Source of the DNA: Acidobacteriota bacterium
GTDB lineage: Bacteria; Actinomycetota; Thermoleophilia; Gaiellales; Gaiellaceae
Direction: 5' to 3'
Assembly: GCA_028876365.1 (NCBI GenBank)
Contig: JAGWRZ010000041.1
Span: forward strand, 1-48,450
DNA length: 48,450 bases
A program made the translations under genes and the position numbers. The notes beneath the pieces were generated by a model. It had not been told where the DNA came from and ran no database searches. It saw nothing but the letters and a program-made list of their open reading frames with translations. Every line of letters begins with the position of its first letter. The first letter of the stretch is position 1. Below are positions 6,635 through 15,193 of this stretch, in pieces.

Positions 6635-9145
6635 GTGCATCTCCGTGCCGTCAAGATCCGCGGCTTCAAGTCGTTCCCCGACCCGGTCGAGGTGCGCCTC
6701 GAACAGGGCGTCGGCGTCATCGTCGGGCCGAACGGGTCCGGCAAGTCGAACGTCTCCGACGCCATCCGCTGGGCGGCGGGCTCGCTCAGCCCGCTCGAGC
6801 TGCGCGCGGAGAAGCCGGACGACGTCCTCTTCGCCGGCGCCGCCGGCCGCGGGCCGGCCGACTTCTGCGAGGTCGAGCTCCTCTTCGACAACGCCGATCA
6901 CGCGCTCCCGATCGACTTCGCCGAGATCTCGGTCACCCGGCGCCTCCATCGTGGCGGCGAGGGCCAGTATCTGCTGAACAGGACCGCGGTTCGCCGCATC
7001 GACCTCGTCGAGCTGCTCGCCGACCTCGGCCTCGGCCAGGGCATGCACTCGATCATCGGCCAGGGGAAGGTCGAGGCGATCCTCGCCTCCCGTCCGGAGG
7101 AACGGCGCGCGCTCATCGAGGAGGCGGCCGGCCTCGGCCGCTTCAAGGCGCGCCGCCATCGCGCCGAGCTGAAGCTCGCGCGCGTCGCGATCCAGGTCGA
7201 GCGCGCGCGCGACCTCGAGGCGGAGGTGAAGAAGCGCCTGCGCCCGCTGGCGTTGCAGGCGACGGCGGCCGAGCGCGCGGAGAAGCTGCGCGGCGAGCTC
7301 TCCAGGCTGCGCGCGCGCGTCGCCGAGCTCGATCTCGTGACGCTCGACGAGCGCCTCGCGGATGCGGCCGGGCGGAAGGCCGCGGCGGCGCTCGCGAAGC
7401 GCAACGCCGACGAGCGGCTGCAGGGCGTGCTCGCCGAGCGCGGGGGAGCGGAGGAGGAGCTGGCGGACGCCGCCGGCGCGCGCGAGCAGGCGATGCAGGA
7501 GCTGTATCGGCTGCGCAGCGCGGCGGAGCGTGCCGGCATGCGGCGCGAGTCGGCCGAGTCGCTGCTGCGCCGGCTCCGGGACGAGCTCGAGCAGCCGCGC
7601 CGCGTTCTCGACGAGCGCGTTCGCATGGAGCGCGCCGCGCTCGCGGAGCACGTCGCGCTCCACGAGGAGCGGTTGCGTGCGCTCGACCGCGCGCTCGCCG
7701 AGCGCGAGGGGCTGCCGCCGGCGGCGCGCGCACTTGCCGAGCAGGGCGAGCGGATCGCGCTGTCGCTGCTCGACGTCGAGCCGGGGATGGAGCATGCGGT
7801 CGCCGCCGCCCTGCGCCAGCAGGCATCCGCGCTCGTGGCCGACGACGCGCATGCCGCGCTCGCGCTGCTCGAGCGTGCGCGGGCGGCCGGGCTCGGCTCG
7901 CTCACCGTCGTCATCGGACGGCGCGATCCCGCGCTGCCGGTGGTCTCCAAGGAGGAGCTGCTCTCGTCCCCGGTCGCGGCGGTGACACGCGAGGGCTTCG
8001 GCTACGACCCCGAGCGCGGTGAGCTGTGGTTCGCGGGCGAGACGGCGGAGGCGGTGCTGCTCGAGCTCCAGGCGCGACGGCGCGAGCTCGCGTCCGAGCT
8101 CGAGGCGCTGCGCCGCCGGGCGGACGCGCCGATTCCGGAGAGCGCGTACTCGGTCGAGTCCGATCCCGTGGTCGTGCGAAGCGTCGCGCTCGCGGAACGG
8201 CTCGTGCGCGCGCTCGAGGTTCCCGCTTCGCGGTTCGAGGCGCCGCTGCGCGCGCGCGTCGACGCAGGCGCGACGAGGACGGGCGAGCTCGGCGAGGAGC
8301 TGCGCCGGCTCGGCGCGGCCGAGGTCGAGCTGCGCCAGGCGCTGTCGGAGGCTGCGGAGCGTGCGTCGGCGATCGATGTCGAGTCGGCGCGCATCGAGGC
8401 CGAGGCGGACGAGGCGCGGCGGCGGCTGGCGGATGCCGGCACCGACGAGCGGGCGGAGGGCGACGACCGCGCGGAGCTCGCCGAGAGGGCCGAACGGCTC
8501 GAACGCCGCCGCGAGTCGCTCGGCCAGGTGAACCCGCTCGCGAAAGAGGAGTACGACGCGGAGAAGGCGCGGCTGGAGGAGCTGTCGACCCAGCGCGCCG
8601 ATCTCGAGGCGAGCCTCGACGAGCTGGAGAAGCTGCGCACGGAGCTGACGGAGACGGTCGAGCGCCGCTTCGCGGAGACGTTCTCGGCCGTGCAGGAGAA
8701 CTTCGCCGAGGTGGCGTCGACGCTCTTCCCGGGCGGCGAGGGTCGCCTGCGGATGACGGAGGCGGACGACGACGAGGGCGAGCTCGGGATCGAGGTCGAG
8801 CTGCGGCCGGCGGGCAAGCGCGTGCAGCGGCTGTCGCTCCTCTCGGGCGGCGAGAAGGCGCTCGGCGCGATCTCGTTCCTGTTCGCGCTCTTCCTCGCGC
8901 GGCCGTGCCCGTTCTACCTCCTCGACGAGGTCGAGGCGGCGCTCGACGACACGAACATCGGCCGCTTCGTCGAGCTCCTGCGCCGCTACGCCGACCGCGC
9001 GCAGTTCGTCGTCATCACGCACCAGAAGAGGACGATGGAAGCCGCCGACATCCTGTACGGCGTGACGATGGGCGGCGACGGCGTCTCGCAGATCGTCTCT
9101 CGCCGCCTCCCGCGCGACGAGGCCGAAGCCGTCGCAGTGGCCTGA
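6635..9145 (+). CDS. smc: chromosome segregation protein SMC, unusually short
   Basis: SMC forms a ring-shaped dimeric ATPase that, with ScpAB, compacts and separates chromosomes. All ATPase parts are present: Walker A GPNGSGKS (31-38), signature LLSGGEKAL (736-740 core) and Walker B FYLLDEVEAALDD (from 760). The near-head motif GQVNPLAKEEYD is at about 627. The protein has 836 residues, against about 1,150-1,200 in most bacteria. The hinge, roughly 360-470, is compact. The coiled-coil arms are about 200 residues each instead of about 335. The frame is continuous and both ends are intact, so this is not a broken gene. It keeps the usual place upstream of ftsY. The start is GTG 6635, which has a -10-like box 8 nt upstream. 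Confidence 0.93.
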   Translation: MHLRAVKIRGFKSFPDPVEVRLEQGVGVIVGPNGSGKSNVSDAIRWAAGSLSPLELRAEKPDDVLFAGAAGRGPADFCEVELLFDNADHALPIDFAEISVTRRLHRGGEGQYLLNRTAVRRIDLVELLADLGLGQGMHSIIGQGKVEAILASRPEERRALIEEAAGLGRFKARRHRAELKLARVAIQVERARDLEAEVKKRLRPLALQATAAERAEKLRGELSRLRARVAELDLVTLDERLADAAGRKAAAALAKRNADERLQGVLAERGGAEEELADAAGAREQAMQELYRLRSAAERAGMRRESAESLLRRLRDELEQPRRVLDERVRMERAALAEHVALHEERLRALDRALAEREGLPPAARALAEQGERIALSLLDVEPGMEHAVAAALRQQASALVADDAHAALALLERARAAGLGSLTVVIGRRDPALPVVSKEELLSSPVAAVTREGFGYDPERGELWFAGETAEAVLLELQARRRELASELEALRRRADAPIPESAYSVESDPVVVRSVALAERLVRALEVPASRFEAPLRARVDAGATRTGELGEELRRLGAAEVELRQALSEAAERASAIDVESARIEAEADEARRRLADAGTDERAEGDDRAELAERAERLERRRESLGQVNPLAKEEYDAEKARLEELSTQRADLEASLDELEKLRTELTETVERRFAETFSAVQENFAEVASTLFPGGEGRLRMTEADDDEGELGIEVELRPAGKRVQRLSLLSGGEKALGAISFLFALFLARPCPFYLLDEVEAALDDTNIGRFVELLRRYADRAQFVVITHQKRTMEAADILYGVTMGGDGVSQIVSRRLPRDEAEAVAVA

Positions 9146-9153
9146 CCCGAAAA

Positions 9154-9260
9154 GACATGGCAGGGGTCTGGCCCCATTTGCGGCCCGGGCACTCGGGTCG
9201 GGCTTGACCATGCGGCGCCGTGACGAGGGGGTATACGTGGTGCCAGACCCCCAACATGTC
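9154..9260. repeat. ~107-bp element with 22-nt imperfect inverted ends (REP/REPIN-like)
   Basis: The left arm (9154-9175) contains GACATGGCAGGGGTCTGG. The right arm (9239-9260) reads GGTGCCAGACCCCC then AACATGTC, close to the reverse complement. They flank 63 bp. The element fills most of the 180-bp smc-ftsY gap and lies upstream of the ftsY -10 box. It carries no ORF of its own. Its size and architecture match the two elements at 31466 and 41452, though the arm sequences differ. Confidence 0.6.
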
Positions 9261-9313
9261 CGTTTTGGGCATGGCAGCTTCGGGTGGTGGGAGGCGTGTG
9301 CCGACCCGGCGTC

Positions 9314-9319
9314 TAGTCT
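9314..9319 (+). promoter_or_regulatory. -10 box TAGTCT of ftsY (leaderless type)
   Basis: TAGTCT lies 6 nt before the GTG start of ftsY. No ribosome-binding sequence lies between box and start. Confidence 0.5.
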
Positions 9320-9325
9320 GCGGCG

Positions 9326-10261
9326 GTGGCGCGGAGCTGGTCGGAGCTACTGGGGGAGGAGGGGGCCGCGCCCGAGCCGGAGGCCGAGCGGGCGGGGCTC
9401 TTCTCGCGCCTGCGCGACTCGCTGTCGAAGTCGCGCCGCGCGCTGACCGAGCAGATCCAGGTCGCGGCGTTCGACCCCGGCGACGATCTCGCATGGGAGC
9501 GGCTCGAGGAAGCGTTGCTCGGAGCCGACGTCGGCGTCCCCGCCACTGCCGAGATCGTTCGGCGCCTCGAGCAGCGCGGCGACATCGGCGCGCTCCCGGA
9601 CGAGATCGCACAGCTCTTCGGCGCACCACCGACCCTCGACGTGAAGCACGAGCCGGCGGTGATCCTCGTCGTCGGCGTCAACGGGACGGGGAAGACGACG
9701 ACGATCGGGAAGCTCTCCTCCGTCCTCGCACGGCACGGCCGCTCGGTCCTCGTCGCCGCCGCCGACACGTTCCGCGCGGCTGCGGAGGAACAGCTCGAGA
9801 TCTGGGCGCGGCGCGCCGGCGCGGACTTCGTCGGCTCGGGCCGCGGCGCCGATCCCGCAGCCGTCGCATTCGACGCGCTCGAAGCCGCGCAGGCGCGCGG
9901 CCGCGACGTCGTCGTCGTCGACACCGCCGGGCGCCTGCACACGCAGGCGAACCTGATGGAGGAGCTCGCGAAGGTTCGTCGCGTGATCGAGCGCAAGCTC
10001 GACGGCGCGCCGCACGAGACGCTCCTCGTCGTCGACGCGACGACCGGCCAGAACGGCGTGCAGCAGGCGCGCCTCTTCAAGGAGGCGGTCGGCGTCACCG
10101 GCGTCGCGCTCACGAAGCTGGACGGCTCCGCCAAGGGCGGCGTCGCGATCCCGATCGCCTACGAGCTCGGCCTGCCGGTCAAGCTCGTAGGCGTCGGCGA
10201 GAGCCTCGACGACCTCCGCCCGTTCGATGCGCAGGACTACGCGCGGGCTCTCGTGACCTAG
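9326..10261 (+). CDS. ftsY: signal recognition particle receptor FtsY
   Basis: A 311-residue SRP receptor GTPase that docks ribosome-Ffh complexes at the membrane. A short N-terminal A region (about 35 residues, Glu/Pro then basic) is followed by the N domain, then the G domain. The G domain has G1 GVNGTGKTTT (117-125), DTFRAAAEEQLEIW, G3 VVVDTAGRLHTQ and G4 TKLDGSAKGG. The C-terminus VGVGESLDDLRPFDAQDYAR is typical. The very short A domain resembles forms that bind the membrane without a long acidic extension. The start is GTG 9326. The 3' end overlaps the convergent dodecin-like gene by 4 bp. ffh lies 3.1 kb downstream. Confidence 0.97.
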   Translation: MARSWSELLGEEGAAPEPEAERAGLFSRLRDSLSKSRRALTEQIQVAAFDPGDDLAWERLEEALLGADVGVPATAEIVRRLEQRGDIGALPDEIAQLFGAPPTLDVKHEPAVILVVGVNGTGKTTTIGKLSSVLARHGRSVLVAAADTFRAAAEEQLEIWARRAGADFVGSGRGADPAAVAFDALEAAQARGRDVVVVDTAGRLHTQANLMEELAKVRRVIERKLDGAPHETLLVVDATTGQNGVQQARLFKEAVGVTGVALTKLDGSAKGGVAIPIAYELGLPVKLVGVGESLDDLRPFDAQDYARALVT

Positions 10262-10461
10262 ATGTGCCCGATGGTGACGCTGTACTCGGTGATCGGGTTC
10301 TCGGCGTTGAAGTAGATCCCGGTCACCTGGAAGTTGCCCGGTTGCGCTCCGGCCGCCTTCGCCTGCTCCCAGGAATCCTTGATCGCGTCCTGGAGGTCGG
10401 TCTTGGAGCGTCCGCGCCAAGCTCCCTCGATCACCTTGAGAGGGTCGTGCTCTTCAGCCAT
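10258..10461 (-). CDS. dodecin-like small protein
   Basis: A 67-residue protein with the beta-alpha-beta-beta pattern and length of dodecins, small dodecameric shells that store flavin or coenzyme A. Visible similarities are LKVIEGAWRGRSKTDLQDAI in the first strand and helix, and EYSVTIGHI in the last strand. The key flavin-stacking Trp is not certain; Trp15 and Trp31 are present. Unlike most neighbours it has a true leader with a strong ribosome site (AGGAGGAG at plus coordinates 10467-10474, 5 nt before the ATG). A TAGGCT box lies further upstream, at the end of the cyclase gene. The assignment rests on length and pattern only. Confidence 0.55.
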   Translation of the reverse strand: MAEEHDPLKVIEGAWRGRSKTDLQDAIKDSWEQAKAAGAQPGNFQVTGIYFNAENPITEYSVTIGHI

Positions 10462-10491
10462 GAGGTCTCCTCCTAGCCGGGTTGGGTCAGC

Positions 10492-13305
10492 CTAGACCGT
10501 CGCGCGCGCGCGCGCACGTGCCGCCCCGACGACGTTGCCCTTCCGCTCGTACTCCTCCTCGGCCGTGCGCGCCGCGTCGTCGTCGCGGGCGACTGCGGCG
10601 AGATCGAGGAACGCTCCGGCGCGCAGGTCGACGAAGTCGGTCGCCGTCGCGCGCTCGACGGCGGCGTGGGCGAGCGCGAGCGCGTCCGCCCGGTCTCCTC
10701 GACGTGCGAGGAGGCGCGCACGCGCCCCCCTCCACACGACGTGCGGCACGACGTCGTCGTCGCTCGCGTTGGCCTCGCTCTCGGCGGTGAGCGCCAGGGC
10801 GTCGGCGTCCCGGCCGATCTCGACGAGCACCGCCGCGAGGTAGGCCGCAACGGTCGCGCGAACCCAGGTCTCGCCCATGGCGGCGAGCGTGTCGTAGCCG
10901 ACGCGCAGCTCGCGCTCGGCGGCTTCCGCATCCCCCGCGAGCAGCTCGATCGAGGCGGGGATGAGCGAGCGCGCCGCGCGCCGGTGCTGGAGCCCGAGCT
11001 CCTCGTACAGTGTGCGCGCCTGCGTCCACAGCGCGCGTGCATGGTCGAAGTCCCCGCGCATCGCGTACAGGCCGCCGAGCGTGCTGTCGAGCGCGGCCTC
11101 GAGCGACCGATCTCCGGCGGCATCGCGAAGCAGAAGCTCGCAACGCGCGATCGCGTCCTCCGCCGGCGTCGGTCCGTAGTGAAGCGCCTGCGCGAGCAGC
11201 CCGATGATGCTCGCCTGCTGGCGCCGGTCGCCTGCCCGCTGGGCGTAGTCAAGTGCGCGCTCGAGCGCGGTCGCGCGGTCTGCCCAGCGCGACGCGATCA
11301 CGTGCGCCTCGCTGACGAGCCGCCACGCGCGCGAGAGCCCGAAGTCGTCGCCGAGGCCCTCGAGCACGGGCATCGTCTCCTCCGCGACGGAGACGAGCTC
11401 CGCGGTCGAGACGCTCGACCCGGTGAGCGCGGTGTTGAACGCGAGCTCGATTCGCGCCCGCGTCTCGAAGAGGCGGTCGCCGCAGGCGGCCGCGGTCTCG
11501 AGCGAGACCCGTCCGCGCCCGAAGTCCCCCGCGCTCATGAATGCGCTGCCGAGGATGAGGGAGATCTCCGGGTTGCCCGGCTCGAGCTCGGATGCACGTT
11601 GCAGCAGGTCGAGCGCGGCCTTGACGTCGTCGCGAGCGTACGCCTGCTTTCCGGCGCTCGCGAGGAGCCCGAACGCACGCTCCCCGAGTGCGACGTCGGG
11701 AGCGCCGAGCTCGACGCCGCAGCGGTATGCCTGCTCGAGGTGGAAACCGACGAGCTCCTCCGGCGCGCCGCGCGCGGACAGCCAGTCGGCGAACTGCTCG
11801 TGCAGCCCGGCGCGGGCCGACTTCGGGATCTCGCCGTAGGCGGCGTCGCGGATGAGCGCGTGCCGGAAGCGGAAACCGTCGTCTGCGGGAAAGCGCTCGG
11901 GCGCGGGCCGCACGAACTCCTTCCGCACGAGCGCGAGGAGCACGGCCGCGACGTGTGCGCGCTCGTGGGCGGGCGTCAGGTCGGCGACCGCTGCGAGCGA
12001 GAACTCGCGGCCGGCCACCGCCGCGCGCTGGAGGACCGCCTGCTCGCCGGCGGCGAGACGGTCGAGCCGTGCGGTCAGAAGCGCCTGGATGGTGGGCGGC
12101 ATCGGAGTGGTCCCCGCCTCCGCCACCATCGCCACGAGCTGCTCGACGAAGAGCGGGTTGCCCTCGGCGACGTCGCCGATACGTGCGCGCTCGCCGGCGC
12201 TCAGCGGCCACTCGGCCGCGAGCTCGTCCAGCAGCTCCGCCGACTCGGCCTCGCTCAGCGCCTCGAGGGAGATGCTCTCCCCGGGCCAGCGCGGGCGCTC
12301 GTCGTAGAGCTCCGGCCGCGCGAGGCAGAGGAGGAGGACCGCCGCGCCGCGCACCCACCCCTCGAGGTACTCCACGAGATCGAGGAACGTCGGCGCCGCC
12401 CAGTGAACGTCCTCGATGCAGACGACGAGCGGCTGTTCGCGGGCGAGCGCCTCGAGCCGTCGCCGCACCTCGGCGAAGATCTCGTCGGTCGACGCGCCCT
12501 CGACCTCGCCGATGAGCTCGCGCAGCGGCAGGAGCGTGCCCCCGTCTCCATACGGGAGGCAGCGTGCCGTCAGCACACGCGCGCGGCCCGAGACGCGGGC
12601 GACGAGCTCGTGCGCGAGGCGCGACTTGCCGATGCCGGCCGTCCCGGTGATGGTGACGAGCCGGCACGCGAGACCCCCGGCCGCGGCGTCGAACACGCCG
12701 AGCAGCTTCTCGAGCTCGCCGCGGCGGCCGACGAGCGGCGCATCCAGCCGGCGCGCGTACGGCGTCTCGCCGGGGATGGTCGCGCGCACGCGCCAGGCGT
12801 CGACGGGATCCCGCTTGCCCTTCGCGTCGATCGCATCGACGGGCTCGAGCTCGGTCGCATTCGCGACGAGGCTGCGGGTGGCGGCGCCGATGAGGATCTC
12901 CCCGGGCGCGGCCGCCTCCTCGAGCCGCTTCCCCGTGTTGACCGCGTCGCCTGTGACGAGCGTCGTCGCCGCATCGCCGGTGACGACCTCGCCGGTGTTG
13001 ACGCCGATGCGGACCGGAAGCTCGAGCGCGGCGGCGGCGTCGCGCATCTCGATGGCGGCCTGCACGGCGCGGAACGCGTCGTCCTCGTGAGCGGCGGGGA
13101 CGCCGAACACCGCCATGACGGCGTCGCCCGCGAACTTCTCCACCGTGCCGCCCGCACGCTCGACCGGGGCCCGCATCGCGTCGTACCAGCGCGTCATGAC
13201 CGTGCGCAGCGCCTCCGGGTCGAGCCGCTCGCCGAGGCGGGTCGAGTCGGCGAGGTCGCAGAAGAGCACGGTGACGGTCTTCCGCATGACAACGCCTGCG
13301 GCCAT
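10492..13305 (-). CDS. class III adenylate/guanylate cyclase fused to AAA-type ATPase and TPR-like repeats
   Basis: A 937-residue cytosolic signalling protein. A cyclase domain covers about 8-175, with both metal aspartates (Asp17 in LFCDLADST, Asp61 in GDAVMAVFG), Lys57 in VEKFAGD, Asp120 in TGDAVNTG, Asn123 and Arg127. The nucleotide-cyclising site therefore looks complete. A STAND-type ATPase follows, with Walker A GTAGIGKS (221-228) and a Walker B-like VVCIEDVHW. From about 500 to the end there are helical TPR-like repeats that would sense a partner. Many actinobacterial genomes carry several such proteins. I chose ATG 13305, preceded by AAGGAGG 13 nt upstream; a TTG at 13341 would add 12 residues. 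It interrupts the ftsY-ffh order. The effector is unknown. Confidence 0.92.
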   Translation of the reverse strand: MAAGVVMRKTVTVLFCDLADSTRLGERLDPEALRTVMTRWYDAMRAPVERAGGTVEKFAGDAVMAVFGVPAAHEDDAFRAVQAAIEMRDAAAALELPVRIGVNTGEVVTGDAATTLVTGDAVNTGKRLEEAAAPGEILIGAATRSLVANATELEPVDAIDAKGKRDPVDAWRVRATIPGETPYARRLDAPLVGRRGELEKLLGVFDAAAGGLACRLVTITGTAGIGKSRLAHELVARVSGRARVLTARCLPYGDGGTLLPLRELIGEVEGASTDEIFAEVRRRLEALAREQPLVVCIEDVHWAAPTFLDLVEYLEGWVRGAAVLLLCLARPELYDERPRWPGESISLEALSEAESAELLDELAAEWPLSAGERARIGDVAEGNPLFVEQLVAMVAEAGTTPMPPTIQALLTARLDRLAAGEQAVLQRAAVAGREFSLAAVADLTPAHERAHVAAVLLALVRKEFVRPAPERFPADDGFRFRHALIRDAAYGEIPKSARAGLHEQFADWLSARGAPEELVGFHLEQAYRCGVELGAPDVALGERAFGLLASAGKQAYARDDVKAALDLLQRASELEPGNPEISLILGSAFMSAGDFGRGRVSLETAAACGDRLFETRARIELAFNTALTGSSVSTAELVSVAEETMPVLEGLGDDFGLSRAWRLVSEAHVIASRWADRATALERALDYAQRAGDRRQQASIIGLLAQALHYGPTPAEDAIARCELLLRDAAGDRSLEAALDSTLGGLYAMRGDFDHARALWTQARTLYEELGLQHRRAARSLIPASIELLAGDAEAAERELRVGYDTLAAMGETWVRATVAAYLAAVLVEIGRDADALALTAESEANASDDDVVPHVVWRGARARLLARRGDRADALALAHAAVERATATDFVDLRAGAFLDLAAVARDDDAARTAEEEYERKGNVVGAARARARATV

Positions 13306-13344
13306 GGCCGACAGTGTCCCTCCTTGAGCCGAAAGGCGCAAAGT

Positions 13345-13366
13345 GGCGGCCAGTACACTGGCCGCC
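13345..13366. promoter_or_regulatory. perfect 22-bp palindrome overlapping the ffh -10 box
   Basis: Arms GGCGGCCAGT and ACTGGCCGCC are perfect complements separated by AC. The palindrome ends one base before the ffh GTG (13368). A TACACT -10 box (13354-13359) is at its centre, 8 nt from the start codon. It also lies 40-60 bp upstream of the divergent cyclase gene. It fits an operator for a dimeric repressor. Confidence 0.55.
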
Positions 13367-13367
13367 C

Positions 13368-14714
13368 GTGTTCGACGCCCTGTCCGACAAGCTCCAGAGC
13401 GCCCTCGGCGACCTCCGCGGCCGCGGGGTGCTCGACGAGGAGGCGGTCGCGCGCGCCATGCGGGAGATCCGGCTCGCGCTCCTCGAGGCCGACGTCAACC
13501 TCGCCATCGTCCGCGAGTTCGTCGCCCACGTGCGCGAGCGGGCGCTCGGCCAGGACGTCGCGAAGAGCCTGACCCCGGGCCAGCAGGTGGTGAAGATCGT
13601 CCACGAGGAGCTCACCGAGCTGATGGGCTCGGGCTCCTCGCAGCTCGCGTTCAGCCCGCGGCCGCCCACGACGATCCTCCTCGCCGGCCTCCAGGGCTCG
13701 GGGAAGACGACCGCGGCGGGCAAGCTCGCGCTGCTCCTGGCGAAGGACGGAAGGAAGCCGGCGCTCGTCGCCGCCGACCTGCAGCGGCCGGCGGCGATCG
13801 ACCAGCTCGTCCAGCTCGGCGCCCAGGTCGGCGTGCCCGTGTACGCCGACGAGCGCGCCGATCCGGTGAAGGCGGTGCGCGACGGCATCGACCGCGCGAA
13901 GGCGGACGACCGCGACGTCGTCATCCTCGACACCGCCGGGCGCCTCCACGTCGACGAGGCGCTGATGGACGAGCTCGCCGCCGTCCGGAAGGAGGCGAAG
14001 CCGACGAACGTCCTTCTCGTCCTCGACGCGATGACGGGACAGGAGGCGGTGAACGTCGCGACGGCGTTCCAGGAGCGCATCGACTTCGACGGCGTCGTCA
14101 TGACGAAGCTCGACGGCGACGCCCGCGGCGGCGCCGCGCTGTCGGTGAAGCACGTCACGGGCAAGCCGATCAAGCTCGCGTCCGTCGGCGAGAAGCTCGA
14201 CGCGCTCGAGTGGTTCCACCCCGACCGGATGGCGTCGCGCATCCTCGGCATGGGGGATGTGCTCACGCTCATCGAGCGCGCCGAGGCGGCGGTCGCCGAC
14301 GACGAGAAGGAGGAGCTCGAGCGGCGCTTGATGGCCGGCGAGTTCTCCTTCGACGACTTCCTCTCGAGCTACAAGATGCTGCGCCGGATGGGGCCGCTGC
14401 AGGGCGTGCTGAAGATGATCCCCGGCGCGCCTGAGATCCCGGACGTGGACGAGCGGCAGCTCGGCCGGGTGGAGGCGATCATCCTGTCGATGACCCCGCG
14501 GGAGCGGCGCGTCCCGCACCTGATCGACGGATCGCGGCGGAAGCGGATCGCGGCCGGGAGCGGCACCACCGTGACGCAGGTGAACCAGCTGCTCGAGGCG
14601 CGAAAGCAGATGGCGAAGATGATGAAGGCGATGGGTTCAGGCAAGATGCCCCTCGCACCGGGGCAACCGCGGAAGAAATCCGCAACGAAGAAGCGAAAGA
14701 AAGCGAGAAGGTAA
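13368..14714 (+). CDS. ffh: signal recognition particle protein Ffh (SRP54)
   Basis: A 448-residue GTPase that binds signal peptides and 4.5S RNA and delivers ribosomes to FtsY. It has an N domain (FDALSDKLQSALGDLRGRG), G1 GLQGSGKTTAAGKL (107-120), LVAADLQRPAAIDQL, DTAGRLHVDEALMDEL and TKLDGDARGG. The C-terminal methionine-rich M domain runs from about 300, with YKMLRRMGPLQGVLKMIPG and the RNA-binding GSGTTVTQVNQLL. The end is Lys/Arg-rich. I chose the GTG at 13368 because the conserved VFDALSDKLQ begins there. There is no ribosome site; a TACACT box 8 nt upstream suggests a leaderless mRNA. rpsP starts directly after the stop. Confidence 0.97.
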   Translation: MFDALSDKLQSALGDLRGRGVLDEEAVARAMREIRLALLEADVNLAIVREFVAHVRERALGQDVAKSLTPGQQVVKIVHEELTELMGSGSSQLAFSPRPPTTILLAGLQGSGKTTAAGKLALLLAKDGRKPALVAADLQRPAAIDQLVQLGAQVGVPVYADERADPVKAVRDGIDRAKADDRDVVILDTAGRLHVDEALMDELAAVRKEAKPTNVLLVLDAMTGQEAVNVATAFQERIDFDGVVMTKLDGDARGGAALSVKHVTGKPIKLASVGEKLDALEWFHPDRMASRILGMGDVLTLIERAEAAVADDEKEELERRLMAGEFSFDDFLSSYKMLRRMGPLQGVLKMIPGAPEIPDVDERQLGRVEAIILSMTPRERRVPHLIDGSRRKRIAAGSGTTVTQVNQLLEARKQMAKMMKAMGSGKMPLAPGQPRKKSATKKRKKARR

Positions 14715-14957
14715 ATGGCAGTGAAGCTGAGGTTGACGCGGGTCGGCTCGAAGAAGAACCCGATCTATCGCGTCGTCGCCGCCGACACGCGCTCTCCGCG
14801 TGACGGCAAGTTCATCGAGATCGTCGGCCGCTACAACCCGCAGTCCGAGCCGTCCCTCATCGAGCTCGACGAGGAGAAGGTGCGCGGCTGGCTCGAGAAG
14901 GGCGCGCAGCCGACGGATCCCGTCGCCAAGCTCCTGAAGGCGAAGGGCATCGAGTAG
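14715..14957 (+). CDS. rpsP: 30S ribosomal protein bS16
   Basis: An 80-residue small-subunit protein needed for early 30S assembly. It has the diagnostic [20 protein letters not shown] and [14 protein letters not shown]. The ATG follows the ffh stop with no spacing, so translation is coupled to ffh. It opens the classic rpsP-khpA-rimM-trmD group. Confidence 0.98.
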   Translation: MAVKLRLTRVGSKKNPIYRVVAADTRSPRDGKFIEIVGRYNPQSEPSLIELDEEKVRGWLEKGAQPTDPVAKLLKAKGIE

Positions 14958-14959
14958 CG

Positions 14960-15193
14960 GTGGACGAGCTCCTTGCCGAGCTGGCAAGGCGGCTCGTCGA
15001 CGAGCCGGACGCCGTGCGCGTCGAGGAGGTCGAGGGCGACGACGGGTCGCTCGTCCTCCGCCTGCACGTCGCCGAGGGCGATGTCGGCAAGGTGATCGGC
15101 CGGCAGGGCCGCATCGCGCGTGCGCTGCGAACGGTCGTGCGCGCCGGCGGCCCGAACGCGGGACGCCGGCTGCAGCTCGAGATCGTCGGCTAG
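14960..15193 (+). CDS. khpA: KH-domain RNA-binding protein KhpA (YlqC)
   Basis: A 77-residue single KH domain protein. The RNA-binding GxxG loop is in VGKVIGRQGRIARALRTVV. Partners of this family (KhpA/KhpB) bind many RNAs and influence cell elongation in Gram-positive bacteria. It has a GTG start 2 bp after the rpsP stop and abuts rimM with no gap, the conserved order in Firmicutes and Actinobacteria. Confidence 0.93.
   Translation: MDELLAELARRLVDEPDAVRVEEVEGDDGSLVLRLHVAEGDVGKVIGRQGRIARALRTVVRAGGPNAGRRLQLEIVG

Noticed and set aside
6620-9211. An 863-codon open frame on the minus strand opposite smc
   Set aside because: It is a shadow of a high-GC gene: Arg/Leu/Ala-rich, low complexity, no motif, while the plus strand has a full set of SMC motifs.
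10500-10520. CG dinucleotide run at the end of the cyclase gene
   Set aside because: It is inside the coding end and is expected at this base composition.
13306-13341. TTG at 13341 as start of the cyclase gene
   Set aside because: The 12 extra residues include the AAGGAGG ribosome-site-like stretch and show no conservation pattern; ATG 13305 is better.
10666-13572. A 968-codon plus-strand frame opposite the cyclase gene
   Set aside because: Composition is typical of an antisense shadow, and it has no domain. The minus strand encodes clear cyclase and ATPase motifs.
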